A stretch of 64,000 bases of DNA. Origin: Tenebrio molitor. Taxonomy: Eukaryota; Arthropoda; Insecta; Coleoptera; Tenebrionidae. Under the pieces are notes generated by a model. It had not been told where the DNA came from. It was given only the letters and a program-made list of their open reading frames with translations, and made no database searches. The position numbers and the translations under genes were made by a program. Shown piece after piece: positions 41,577 through 52,657 of this stretch. Each line of letters starts with the position of its first letter. Positions within the stretch are counted from its first letter, which is position 1. The stretch is from positions 13,702,001 to 13,766,000 of the forward strand of contig NC_091049.1 in NCBI RefSeq assembly GCF_963966145.1. The letters run 5' to 3'.

Positions 41577-41792
41577 ATTTGATCCAGCCATCAAACAGCC
41601 GTTCAGCGACTCTCTGCACCAAGTCAAATGCTTAAACATGCGGTGGTCAATTTAATCAGTTTATCAAGACGACGCTGATTTAGCGACCCGAGCGATACCA
41701 GAATTGATCAAATTGTTGAACCATGAAGATCAAGTAGTGGTTTCGCAAGCTGCCATGGTGGTACACCAATTATCAAAAAAAAGAAGAAGATT
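41577..41792 (+). pseudogene. arm: armadillo / beta-catenin fragment, first Arm repeats
   Basis: The first frame reads TAVQRLSAPSQMLKHAVVNL. After a frameshift near 41668 the next reads YQDDADLATRAIPELIKLLN and VVVSQAAMVVHQLSKK. This is the start of the armadillo repeat region, a different part of the gene from the exons at 15.6-21.3 kb. It is broken and ends at an A/G-rich run. Confidence 0.85.
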
Positions 41793-41949
41793 ATTAACGA
41801 ATAAAAAAATATATAGAGTGTAATTTGAAACAAAAAAGTTGGCTATCGTCTGTCAAAAAATAGATGTCGAAAAAAATATCGAATAGAATAATAATGAAGT
41901 GTTTTTCGAACTATTTCATTTGATGTGTCATTTATTCAAATCGGATAAT

Positions 41950-42480
41950 GAATAAGTAAGATACAGCGTCAAAGGTTTTTCGTCAGTCACCCGGTTATAT
42001 GGTGGAACACCCTACAAAATATTATCGACAAAAATTCATCCATATTTCAATAACGGAACATTTATGCCAGTTAACGATATTGGTATTATCACACTGGCAG
42101 AAAATGTGAAAGAAGTGAGTAAATTTCCAAAAAGAAGAAGACGTGTCTACAAAGATTACAAAACCCCTTGTAAAATACTAGGAAAAGGAATAATAGGTTA
42201 CCCGGGAAACGATGTACATTCAGATAAATTAAAACTGGGTTTCGTTAAACAAGTACCGAAATCTGTTTGTAAAGGACAATGGTGCAAAATGACCAAACAT
42301 AGAAAACTATCACCACATTTATTATGTATGACTGGTAACGATGCAGCTTTTCGTTCTGGAGATTCTGGAGGTCCCTTGCTTTGCAATGGCCAGCTGATTG
42401 GTATCACGTCCTTTGCAATATCCTGTGGAACTGGAGTACTTGATTTACAACGGCTGGATTGTTGGGGTACTTAATAATGA
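41950..42480 (+). pseudogene. Trypsin-like serine protease, broken copy
   Basis: This is a chymotrypsin-fold secreted protease. The frame from about 41965 reads TRLYGGTPYKILSTKIHPYF, then PVNDIGIITL (position of the catalytic Asp) and FRSGDSGGPLLCNGQL (catalytic Ser, 42358-42375). The N-terminal half with the catalytic His is not found upstream. Near 42440 about 10 residues are lost and the frame shifts. The end YNGWIVGVLNNEKYN is readable only in another frame. It is probably inactive, and a second copy of the end lies at 50995. Confidence 0.75.
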
Positions 42481-44524
42481 AAAATATAATTGTTGGCACC
42501 ATGGTTAATCTGTATGTTTCACATTTGTCTCCGTCTTGATAATAAACTTAATACAAACAGATTTTATTTTTATAAATCCCCATTATGGTGAATACACTTG
42601 TTCCAATCATGTTCTTGCAGTTTCTAGAAGAGCAGGACCTGACTTGACCTAATCTGTTATTTCATTATTAGAAGTTTTTTTGAGCAGGGGCCCGTTGCAC
42701 AATATTTAAGAATTTACAAGTTACAAAATACAAGTTACAAGTTATTAGTTATTAGTACCAATAGATTGTGTTGCACAATTATTTTAGTTACAGTTGTAAA
42801 TTCTGCTAAATTTTATTAGAAAAAAAAATGAAATTACTAGTGTAGTCGGCTTTGATTTATTTACATGTCACAATCTAATGTTGCGCCTGTCACGCTAAAT
42901 TTTTTTCTTTATACCATACTGTTATTAGGATTTATCAGTACTCAATGCTTGATTGATATGACACCTATAACAGTCTAGGCCGTTATTCAAAATTATAGGC
43001 CGTTATTCAAAATTATCAGACCGAGGCCGTTATTTTTGCTGCCGTTGCTACGGTTACGGCACAAATGACAACTAAATTTAATTTTTGAAGTAAAGAGAAA
43101 TGTCAGTCTTACAAATAAATCATCGTTAAATGTTAAGTATTATTGGTATAAAGAAAACTATAAAACAATATACGGCCGATATGGATATAACAGACTCGGT
43201 TGATTACAAAATCTCGGCTCCGCCTCGATTTTACAATATCTCAACCTCGTCTGTTATATAACCCATATCGGCCTAACACCGTTATATGTAATTTAATTTG
43301 TTATATCCATAAATCACTAACCAAAATTATAAATATGGGTAAAAGCGATGACCAACGCAAGTTGTAATTATGCATTAAAAAAAAAGAAATAAAAGGCTGC
43401 ATCAGTTCTCGGGACAATTCCCCAATCACCGGATTTGGAAGAAATTTTTTATATTTTAAAATAAAACTATATTATGTATAAATAAAATAATATCTACAAA
43501 CCCACATCGTGAAGAAAATTAGCAATTCAATAAAAATTTCTAATTTCTTCTTCAATATTTTCTGCCCATGATATAACACATTAAATAAAGTTCTATTCAC
43601 TACATTTTAACTAGGTACATTTTTTTATAACACGACATAGGTACTGTTATTTTTTGATCCCATGCATATCAGAAATGGTATGATATTGGCTACCATTCCA
43701 CACCAGTGAAGAGTTATGAAGAATTATGTAGGTACATAATTATTGTTTAGCAGTAATAGCTAATAGCCTCACTTCTTCAACTATTATGTTGAATCCTGTA
43801 ACCTATTTGTTCTAACAATTTCATTTTTTTCTGCGGGCATTCTAAACCGCTCCAAAAACTCTATTCTTCATTCAAATGAAAAATTAATTCGAGGGCGAAA
43901 AATTTTACCCCTATGCTACCTTATTCGATTTGGAAATGCTTCGTCTTCACTGCTTGATTCATAGAATAAGTCATCTATCATTTTGAAGAAAATTATTTCA
44001 ACTTGTAAATTCGGATACCAATATTAGTCCAGTCAATAGAGACATAAAATTGGCTCCACCTTGCAAAAGGTACAGAAAAGTTTATACTTGGCATGTATTT
44101 TCTATTAGGCATATTATTAATATTGCCGAGTTTGCGACCTTGGTGGGTTGCTGCTCGCCGCGCCGTACTGGAGAATAGGGGTGGAGAATCACATTTCTGC
44201 GACAATATAATTCATGTATCACGTGATCATGAATGATCCAATGAAAACGCGTAAAAGTCCTTAGTTGCATGGCTATCACAGCGATTATAAAAAACAAAAA
44301 AATTATTTTCTTATTTACTTTCGTCGTTACGATTTTTGATTGAAATAAATTTGTCAATTTGACAAATAAATGAATAATTTTGTATTTCATTCATTATATT
44401 GTCTCATCGAATATAACACGTGGTATGATTAATGATCGATGATATTAAATTCGTGAAATTGAAGCAGGACATTTCACTCGTCCTTCGGACTCGTGAAATC
44501 TCCAGCACAATTTCACTCATAATA
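42481..44524. other. AT-rich stretch with a hairpin, no supported gene
   Basis: GGCCGTTATTCAAAATTAT occurs twice in a row near 42980-43020. An inverted repeat at about 43172-43278 pairs CGGCCGATATGG with CCATATCGGCC-type sequence. The remainder has no gene that I can support. Confidence 0.45.
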
Positions 44525-45763
44525 CCGGGTGATCAAGAAGGACTGTTTAAGTTGGCAATACAATTAAGAAAATTTTTATTTATAACACTGTAACTGGATA
44601 TGTTTTGTTGGTTTATTTGACAAATATCTGATATACAGGGTGGTCCAACACTTACCATTTTTGCGATTACACGTTTAATAATTGTCCAAAAATTCTGAAA
44701 CTCGATAGGCACAATCTACAATTAATATTCTATGATTGATCATGATCAATTTTTTTCAATTAAATTTTTGTGATGGAGCTAACTTTATAGCGATTTAATA
44801 TCAAATTGGTCCAAATATTGAAAGTTTTTTTTTGCTCTACTAGTTACAGAACTCCTCACCTTTTTGATTGATCCACTTCCGACTTTGAATTATAATTAGG
44901 TAATAGTGAAAATTGCGATCAAATATCAAGTTAAAGAAAGCTGGAATCCAAGACCGTTTATGGTAGAGCTGAATAGGACAGCTCGTAATGTGATGACCCC
45001 CCAATAAATCTTTTTGACGCAGGGCTGTCGGCTCCCCCGAAACCATTTTTCAGGTCAGTACTGGTGAAATTCCAGTTTATGATAGAAACGATTCGCAGCA
45101 AGTAAAGGATTTTTCTTTAAATGAAAAATATATATTTTAGAAAACTGAATATGGAATAATTTCAACTTCATTACGTAATTTATTTGAAACTTTCTTCAAA
45201 ATGTTTGCCGAAATTGCTAGGCGTAAAATAGTCGAGTTCGGCCCTGACAGGCTAAGTACCTGCAGTTTGGCGATGGGGTATTGTAAATCTTACTTCTGGT
45301 TTGGTTTGTGATTAGGCACTTAGTGTAACTGCGTCATAAATTTCTGTCAGTTGTGCGGCACCTTCTTTAATTGCAAATAAATCGGCAATGTGATGCGTTT
45401 TAATTTTTTTTATTTTCAGATTTCTGTTTTCTGTATTAGTTTGAACCTATTTAGATTAAACATTTTTTTTTGAATTTTGATTAATTTCACTTTATCGCCT
45501 CTTGACGCGAAACCCAATTGATAATAAATAAAATACATAATGGGACAGGCTTATAGCTCCATAATGTGTGTCTCTTCCTAGCCAAGCGAAAAATTTTTTC
45601 GATAGTTAGAAACCGCGTAATCGCAAAAATGGTAAGTGTTGGACTACCCTGTAGGTATAGCATTAACAACGATAAGCCACCAACAACCGGAAGTTACTCC
45701 TGTTATACGATTTAAAATACGATTCAGTGTTACCAACTTAAACAGTCCTTATTGATCACCCCG
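44525..45763. mobile_element. TIR element of the GGGTGATCAA family
   Basis: The ends are CCGGGTGATCAAGAAGGACT and, in reverse complement, CGGGGTGATCAATAAGGACT, flanked by TA. Most of it is a second element nested inside (44636-45651). Relatives are at 48904-49135 and 55585-57921. Confidence 0.82.
44636..45651. mobile_element. Nested TIR element of the GGTGGTCCAACAC family
   Basis: The ends are CAGGGTGGTCCAACACTTAC and, in reverse complement, CAGGGTAGTCCAACACTTAC, flanked by TA. It is 1,016 bp. The same end occurs alone at 24194. No transposase was recognised. Confidence 0.82.
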
Positions 45764-47132
45764 TATCATCGATAATAATCATACCACTTGTTATATTATA
45801 GCTGATTATTTCATTATCCGTGCGAGATATGTCTATCTAAGTTATTATAGAAAATGTAGAGCGTACAATTCTCTACATTTTTTGTTGTTTATGTTTTTTT
45901 CTCAGATTAATAGCTTCGTAGTTACAGCGTGTAGAAATCTAGAATTTCTTTTATTTTTGCACTTTTTATTCTTTTCCACACCACCACAGAGGTAGAGCAA
46001 TAGGGTGCGTTTTTTTTACGTAGTGTCCCCGGTGGGCATAGTCCACGATGCAGTAGAAGTTTACTGTTTTACTCTTTTTGATCTCTTTGTAACGTAGACG
46101 GATCCAAATGATCTGGATCGATCGGTATAGATGAGCTGAATTCATCAGAGTTTATGAATTCGGGAATTCCTCTTGAGAATTTTCCTCTTGTTCCTCGGGG
46201 TCATCATCGTCATCATCAGGATCATCTGGCGTTTGCCGAAATAGAAATTCATTGATTTCAACAATGCAAAAATATAAACGACAACGTTCCAAAGTTTTAT
46301 TCCACTGAGTAATTAATGATTTAAAATATTGTTAAGAGGCATTTCTTCTGCTTCGCTTAGCCTTTTTCACTGGTTGGTCACGTCTTTCTTAACGGTGAGG
46401 AACTAGACAACATCAGTGAGTATTATTTTAGTGTTGTAAGCTTTATTACAAAATGCTACAGGGAATATGTAGTAGGAGAAATGTTACAAAAATTCCAGAA
46501 CTTACGATGTTACATGAGTGTAAAAATCGTTTTATTTTATATTTTTACACTTAGACTATCTAATTAGCCAAAAAACTTGATGCTGTCAGTGAAGAGTAAA
46601 GTGGAAGATTTTGTCAAGATATGGAAGAAGTAGAAATAAGATAACAATGCCACTGGTTAATTTTCTCCAGGACATATTGTATTTTGAGTTATCTTTATTA
46701 TAAAGGCTCTTTGCAGCGACCACAGAGAAAAATAACATCAGTAAATTGAAAAATATCAAATATAAAACTAAGATCTACGGTGCGAAATTGTTGGACATTT
46801 CAAGTAAAGCAATCGCCCTGAGAAAATAAAAACAAATCAATGTAGTCAAATATGGGAAGAGAAAATTGTTTTGGTTACAATTACAAGTAGCAATCTCAAT
46901 CATTTCTTTAATTAGAAAAATCATGAGGATACACGTTGCTATTTGAGATAAAATTACTTTAACAAGGAATGAATGACAATTGTTTTTTACCCTCCACGTG
47001 GGGTATTTTTTGCAATTCTTAAAATAAATAAATTTCGAAAATTTAATCGAACAAATACTGCAACTTGAAAAAATAACTATTAAACCTTATGGTTTTCGGT
47101 TGTGCTTATTTATGCAAAAGATCCTATAAAAA
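45764..47132. other. AT-rich stretch, protease-flank repeats
   Basis: The 45955-46050 segment (CACACCACCACAGAGGTAGA) recurs in diverged form near 58870-58950. On the minus strand at about 46163-46235 there is a short acidic reading (DDPDDDDDDPEEQEEN). No gene could be assembled around it. Confidence 0.4.
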
Positions 47133-47430
47133 TTTCTCGAACTTGAAAGTGTACTTTTGAATTAATGCTGTTGATTTCTTAATCGTTATACATTTATCTT
47201 CAATAATCTCCATTTGTTTTTATGGAGTAGAATAGAATTATCAAGAGGTATCGATTTTGCTACCGAATGGGAGATTTATTTCCAAATGAAGCGTTATTTT
47301 ATCATAGCGTTTAAATTTCGAATTTCTGACAGAACGAATTGATTGTTTTAAGGTAATATTGCGGAATTTACTTATGTTTCGTGGGTTTCCTATATATTCT
47401 GCTTGACATTACAAAACGATATTTTTTTTT
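47133..47430. repeat. Segmental repeat shared with 51229-51545
   Basis: The shared words include CTCGAACTTGAAAGTGTAC and GTTTCGTGGGTTTCCT. In the second copy it lies just after the protease C-terminus, so it is likely part of the protease gene's 3' flank that was duplicated. Confidence 0.75.
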
Positions 47431-47484
47431 ATATAACCATATTAGGTAAAGATACATACATACAGACATATATACATGCATATA

Positions 47485-47889
47485 CCGGGACATTTTTTTA
47501 ACACTGAACATAGTCCATACTAATTCCCTATGTTCAATTTTAAAAAACACAGATCAATGAATTGTGAGTTGCTATGCAACCAATTATACACGATCTACAA
47601 AAATGGTCGAAATTTTGCAATAATGTTAAAATTTGTTCCAATTGATGAAATTGGTCTATCATGTGTTGTATTGGAAATGTTACGCACATTTCTAATGATC
47701 TTATTAGCATGAAATAAGTGCATTATGTGTACTTTTTTCGTCAAACAACTTGACCATTTTATTAAACTGTCAAGTACTTATTTTCGTTACCTTGGTTACG
47801 TAATTACATACATGCATTGACCTGTGCTTTTTAAAACTGAACATAGGGAATAAGTATGGGCTATGTTCAGTATTAAAAAAATGTCCCGG
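47485..47889. mobile_element. MITE, 405 bp
   Basis: The ends are CCGGGACATTTTTTTAACAC and, in reverse complement, CCGGGACATTTTTTTAATAC, flanked by TA. AACATAGTCCATACT and GTATGGGCTATGTT pair inside. Confidence 0.82.
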
Positions 47890-47913
47890 TACATTTGTAT
47901 ACATATAAATATA

Positions 47914-48739
47914 CAGGGCGATTTATAATAGGCGTAAAAACTTTGATATCGTATTCGGGAAGTCATTTTAAGAAAAAATATTATATAAATATAGCTCCTA
48001 TTTTGTTTATTTACAGACTACATCAGATTTAAATTTTATTGAAATACATACTCGTAATTATTAAAGCACAACTTTAAAATCTAGTAGCTAAACAACATAA
48101 TTTGGGAAGAATTGTAACTACATACATAGTTGACAGTTGTCAAAAAGAATAAGTTTAGTGTAGCATGCAGATATTGTTTGTCTGTATGGGTGTTGTGATG
48201 GTAACGATCTTCAGGTCTAGTATCGCCGAAGATTTCCTGATAGACGTTTTATTGCTTGGCCCCCAAGATCTCCCGACTTAAACCCCTTGCATTTTTTTTT
48301 TTTGGGCCAGTTGAAGCAACTGGTTTACATGACCGAAATAAATACACGTGAACAATTACATGACAAAATATCAAATAGATTTAGTGAAATTCGTTAAGAT
48401 GATGCAACAATAGCAGCGCGTGTTTACTACTCAATAGTTCGCAGGTGTCACGCTTGCATTCGAGCTCAAGGAGAGCATTTTGAACAATTGTTATAGACAA
48501 TATTTTTCTTTCATAGTCATTTATTTTTTTATCTTATCTATTTTTTTAAGTTGTACTTTAATAATTATTTCAAAATAATTATTTGTAAACTAGTGTAATT
48601 ATTTCAATAAGATTTAAATCTGATGTAGTTCTGTCAATAAACAAAATAGGACTTATATTTATACATATAACATTGTTTTCTTAAAATGACTTCCCGAACA
48701 CGGTGTCAAAGTGTTTTACACCTATTATAAATTACCCTG
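47914..48739 (+). mobile_element. Mariner-type element with transposase remnant
   Basis: The ends are CAGGGCGATTTATAATAGGC and, in reverse complement, CAGGGTAATTTATAATAGGT, flanked by TA, with about 150-bp arms. Between the arms a plus-strand reading (about 48255-48496) gives RSPDLNPLHFFFLGQLKQLV and later CIRAQGEHFEQLL with stop. This is the end of a DDE transposase with its third catalytic Asp in the SPDLNP block. A stop lies between the two. Confidence 0.78.
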
Positions 48740-48903
48740 TATACAGAAAAATGATTTACAAGTTACATGTTGTGTTTTATTTGATTCGTAACTATTAACT
48801 GTTTTTGCTAAATATATTCACATAAATATTATTTAAATTATATCTGACATCTCAGTGAAATGAGGTTTCGAGAAATTTAATTGCATATGCAGTTCTCTTT
48901 ATA

Positions 48904-49135
48904 CGGTGTGATCAAGAATGACTGAGTCTGTTGGTAACAATAAAATTTGGCAAATTTAAAATTTACCATCAAAGATTCATTTTTGTAATAGCATAAACGT
49001 AACCGGCATAACCAAAAATGTTTTTAATGTCGTCTCAAGTTAAAAAATTCAGTCAGCGCAAATTACGAGACAAAAAACACCAGCACTTTTCAACTGTTTC
49101 ATTGCCAACAGACTTAGTCATTGTTGATCACGCCG
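48904..49135. mobile_element. Short MITE of the GGGTGATCAA family
   Basis: The ends are CGGTGTGATCAAGAATGACT and, in reverse complement, CGGCGTGATCAACAATGACT, flanked by TA. It is 232 bp and lacks coding content. Confidence 0.8.
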
Positions 49136-49227
49136 TAGTTAAGTGGTGACAGCCATGATTGCAATACTTCTCTGCTTGACGGGACTGTTTTTTGGTAATT
49201 ATGTTGTTGTTTGAAAGTTTTTCTACT

Positions 49228-50340
49228 TCATCCAAACAGATAAAACATAATTAAAATTTTACACAAAGGCGTTTCACTCAAAATGTTTTGCCGTTTAAAA
49301 AGTTTGTGTGATGTTCATGGTATATACACAAAGAAATGTATCTAACATAACACAGTGTAAGAAAAAAATATTTAAATGTGAAATTTGCAATTTGTTGCTT
49401 TTTTTTTAATTAAGTTTTAATTTCTATTTTTTCTAGAATATTTTCCGATGTTCTACTGTGTTCGATAATCCTTCTTCATTTGTAAAAGAGGGTTTTATAA
49501 TTTTTTTGCACGAAAATTTGCAAAAATGATTACTTGCATTTATAATAATCCAATCTGATACCTCAGAAGCTTTTATAATTTTTTTACACGAAAATTTACA
49601 AAAATGAGTACATTTATGATAATACAATGCCAATCTGATACCTCAGAGGCATCAGTGGTATTTTTGTAATCAGTTAACAACATCGCCATGTCGCCTGGGC
49701 GTCATCCAAATAGATAAGACATAATTAAAATTTTACACAAAGGCGTTTCACTCAACATGTTTTGCCGTTTAAAAAGTTTGTGTGTACACAAAGAAATGGA
49801 TCTAGCATAACACAGGGTAAGAAAAAAAATGTTTTTTGTTCGACACTGTCAGAATTTGCGAAATTTCTCCTGTGTGAGCGGATTTTGATAAATGTCACAA
49901 CTTGTCAAAACGAAACGTCAAGCTAGTTTTAAAGATTTTAAGCGATTTAGAGCCTTTAAAGGGCTCGTCGAACAAAAAAACGTTGTATTCAACTCGTTCT
50001 TGTGTAAATTAGGCCTTTTTTGGCACTTGTGGGCCTTTAAAACGCGAGTGAAAAAAAAGCCTAATTTACACACGAACTCGTTAAATAAACAACTATTAAA
50101 TGTAAAAATTTGCAATTTGTTGTTTTTTTTTAATTAAGTTTTAATTTATAATTTTTCTAGAATATTTTCCGATATTCTACAGTGTTCTTCATTTGTAAAA
50201 GAGGCTTTTATTATTTTTTTACATGAAAATTTGCAAAACGCATAAAAAATGAGTACATTTATCATAATACTATGCCAATCTGATACCTCTGAGGCATCAG
50301 TGGTATTTTTGTAACAAGTTAACAATTAACATGCACTTAA
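49228..50340. repeat. Two tandem-like diverged units, one interrupted by a MITE
   Basis: Unit 1 (about 49228-49680) and unit 2 (about 49720-50340) share CACAAAGGCGTTTCACTCAA, GAATATTTTCCGAT and CCAATCTGATACCTC. A third diverged unit is at 58050-58330. Unit 2 contains the MITE listed at 49838-50096. Confidence 0.75.
49838..50096. mobile_element. MITE of the AACGAGTTCGTGTG family, reverse copy
   Basis: It reads TTGTTCGACACTGTCAGAAT at one edge and ACACACGAACTCGTTAAATA at the other, the reverse orientation of 36610-36912. Confidence 0.7.
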
Positions 50341-50545
50341 CATAAGAATGCAAAAATATGTTTTTCCCGACGAGAGTGTTCTACCTTTTCTAAACTTTGC
50401 ACCGTCTATAACCATTAGGCTTTTACCCCGTTCACTCAACATTGTTTCCATGTTATAAATTGAAACAGCCACTTCTCACTTGCACTGGAATCTATTAACT
50501 GGCTATTTCTCAAATTTAAAGTAATTAGTGGATTCGAGAGGTGCT

Positions 50546-50780
50546 AGAGCAAGGCCGGCCTGAGATATGACACTTGGTAGGGGTATGCGTAGACGGAAAA
50601 CAGTCGGACGAGTCCATCTTTCGTAAAATAGAGGTGCTCAACAGATTAAAAATCAGCTGATTGTTACTGTGACCGCTATTCCATGCTTTGGCCGGTTTTG
50701 ATTGTTTGGCCACGTCACAGGAATATTTTGTCCTCGCAGATTTCCCCCACCAAATGTCTTATCTCAGGCCGGCCTTACTC
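50546..50780. mobile_element. MITE, 235 bp
   Basis: AGCAAGGCCGGCCTGAGATA and its near reverse complement ATCTCAGGCCGGCCTTACTC face each other at the two ends. It has no coding content. Confidence 0.75.
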
Positions 50781-50994
50781 TACCTGTACTTGTACTCTGG
50801 AGGGGGTCGATAATCCCTCCGCCCCAAGTACCTGGTATACTTTCCTGGATTTTTGACCACTGTGCGCAATTTACCGTTGCCGGTAAATAATCCCCTAGCA
50901 ATGAGACCATCATAAACGACCCAAAATGTTAACTAGTGTTTAAAAAGTCGTTTCAAAATATCGATAGACGCACTTTAGTGACGACTCAGCTCCC

Positions 50995-51150
50995 TGTGTT
51001 GGAGATTCTGGAGGTCCCTTACTTTGCAATGATCAGCTGACTGGTATCATATTCTTTTCAATACCCTGTCGAACTGGACTACCTGATTTATATGTGGATA
51101 TTTTACCTTACAACAGCTGGATTGATGGGGTAATTAATAATGAAAAATAA
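50995..51150 (+). pseudogene. Trypsin-like serine protease, C-terminal fragment
   Basis: It reads VGDSGGPLLCNDQLTGIIFF, then PDLYVDILPYNSWIDGVINN and EK with stop at 51148. It is the same family member type as 41950-42480 but keeps the residues that copy lost near the end. It has the catalytic Ser only. AATAAA-like sequence and the 47133-type repeat follow. Confidence 0.75.
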
Positions 51151-51228
51151 ATTGTTGATTCCTATGTGTCACATGTGTCTTCCTCTTGATAATAAACTTA
51201 ATACAAACATATTTTATTTTATTTTAGT

Positions 51229-51545
51229 TTCTCGAACTTGAAAGTGTACTTTTGAATTAATGCTGTTGATTTCTTAATCGTTATACATTTACCTTCAACC
51301 TTCAATAATCTCCATTTGTTTTTATGAAGTAGAATAGAATTATCAACAGGTACCTATCGATTTTGCTACCGAATGGGACATTTATTTCCAAATGAAGCGT
51401 TATTTTATCATAACGTTTAAATTTCGAATTTCAGACAGAACGAATTATTGATTGTTTTAAGGTAATATTGCTGAATTTACTTATGTTTCGTGGGTTTCCT
51501 TTGTATTATGCTTGACACCACAAAACGATATATTTTTTTATATAA
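51229..51545. repeat. Segmental repeat shared with 47133-47430
   Basis: This copy carries a short extra CCTTCAA near 51297 and GTACCTATCG near 51350. It follows the protease end after about 80 bp. Confidence 0.75.
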
Positions 51546-51580
51546 CTATGCATATATGTACATATGTATTCATATAAATA

Positions 51581-52056
51581 CAGGTGTCCCAAAAATGGAG
51601 TACTAACGGTGCACTACGGTGTAGAAGAGATTACCCTAAACGTCAGAAAAATGTTAAAAAAATTCTATTGAACTTATTTGCTGATTTGGCGGTCTTTGAA
51701 AGTGGCACTTAACACGTCAATTATTTTGAAATATATGTATGAAATTGTCATGACAGCTACCTCTAATCGTACATATTATCACAAAGTACAAGATCACTTA
51801 CTACCAATATTTAATCCTGCATAATAGAGAATTTAGAAGCTTTGGAAATCGAAAGAAATATTTGAAATCTACTACGGTAACATTGCAAGGTAATGATGTA
51901 CGAATATATCTTTGTTTACATTGTATTACCATTAATAATAAAAATAAAAATAATTAATTTTTTTGTCGGAAACATTTTTTCCATATTTTTTTCATGTACA
52001 TTTAAGCTTCCTCGATAAGGTAGTAAGTAGTTTGTACGCCAATTTTGGGACACCTG
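51581..52056. mobile_element. MITE, 476 bp
   Basis: The ends are CAGGTGTCCCAAAAATGGAG and, in reverse complement, CAGGTGTCCCAAAATTGGCG, flanked by TA. Confidence 0.8.
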
Positions 52057-52657
52057 TATATACATACAGAAAAATGGTTTAAAAGTTTCATGTTGTGTTG
52101 TATTTGATTCGTTACTATTAACTATTTTTGCTAAAAGTATTTACATAAATATTACTCCTATTTGAATATTTTAAATTTTTCGAGAATTTGAAATTTTCAA
52201 TAATAATATCCCGAGTTGTCGATAATTTTTTCTTGTGCACATTCTTATTAGGGAAGACTATTTCCCGGACAATATTTACCCAAATATGTTGTTTTTATAA
52301 AAAAAAAAGTAGCAAGCAAAAATAAAATTCTGTATTTGGACCACAATAGCTATTTATGTTACAAGACCGGTAGTAACGTTTTTATGGACGAGCTAGTAAT
52401 AGGACGACACTTGTAAACTACTGAGGCCATAATGCGTCTACCGGTCGTGTGACGTACAAGATTTTTTAGTATACTGAGAATTATTTAAAAGAAAATAAAT
52501 GTAAATAAAAAAATTTGGCTTTGAAAAAGATTGCTATGCCTTTTTGCTATGATAACAAACGATTCATCAAAATTCAGTCTGTCGAAGTTTTTCATGTGCT
52601 TTCTTTCATTTACGCTAACTTCCTTTAATAAAATGAATTCTCACAACTGAACCGAAT
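52057..52657. other. Spacer with outer inverted sequence of the next element
   Basis: Around 52365-52460 the words GACCGGTAGTAACG and TCTACCGGTCGTG have inverted counterparts near 54977-55080. The fold-back structure may therefore extend beyond 52658-54789. No gene is seen. Confidence 0.4.

Noticed and set aside
46163..46235. Acidic minus-strand peptide as a gene end
   Set aside because: It is a short Asp/Glu run from a GATGAT-type simple repeat, and no exon could be joined to it.
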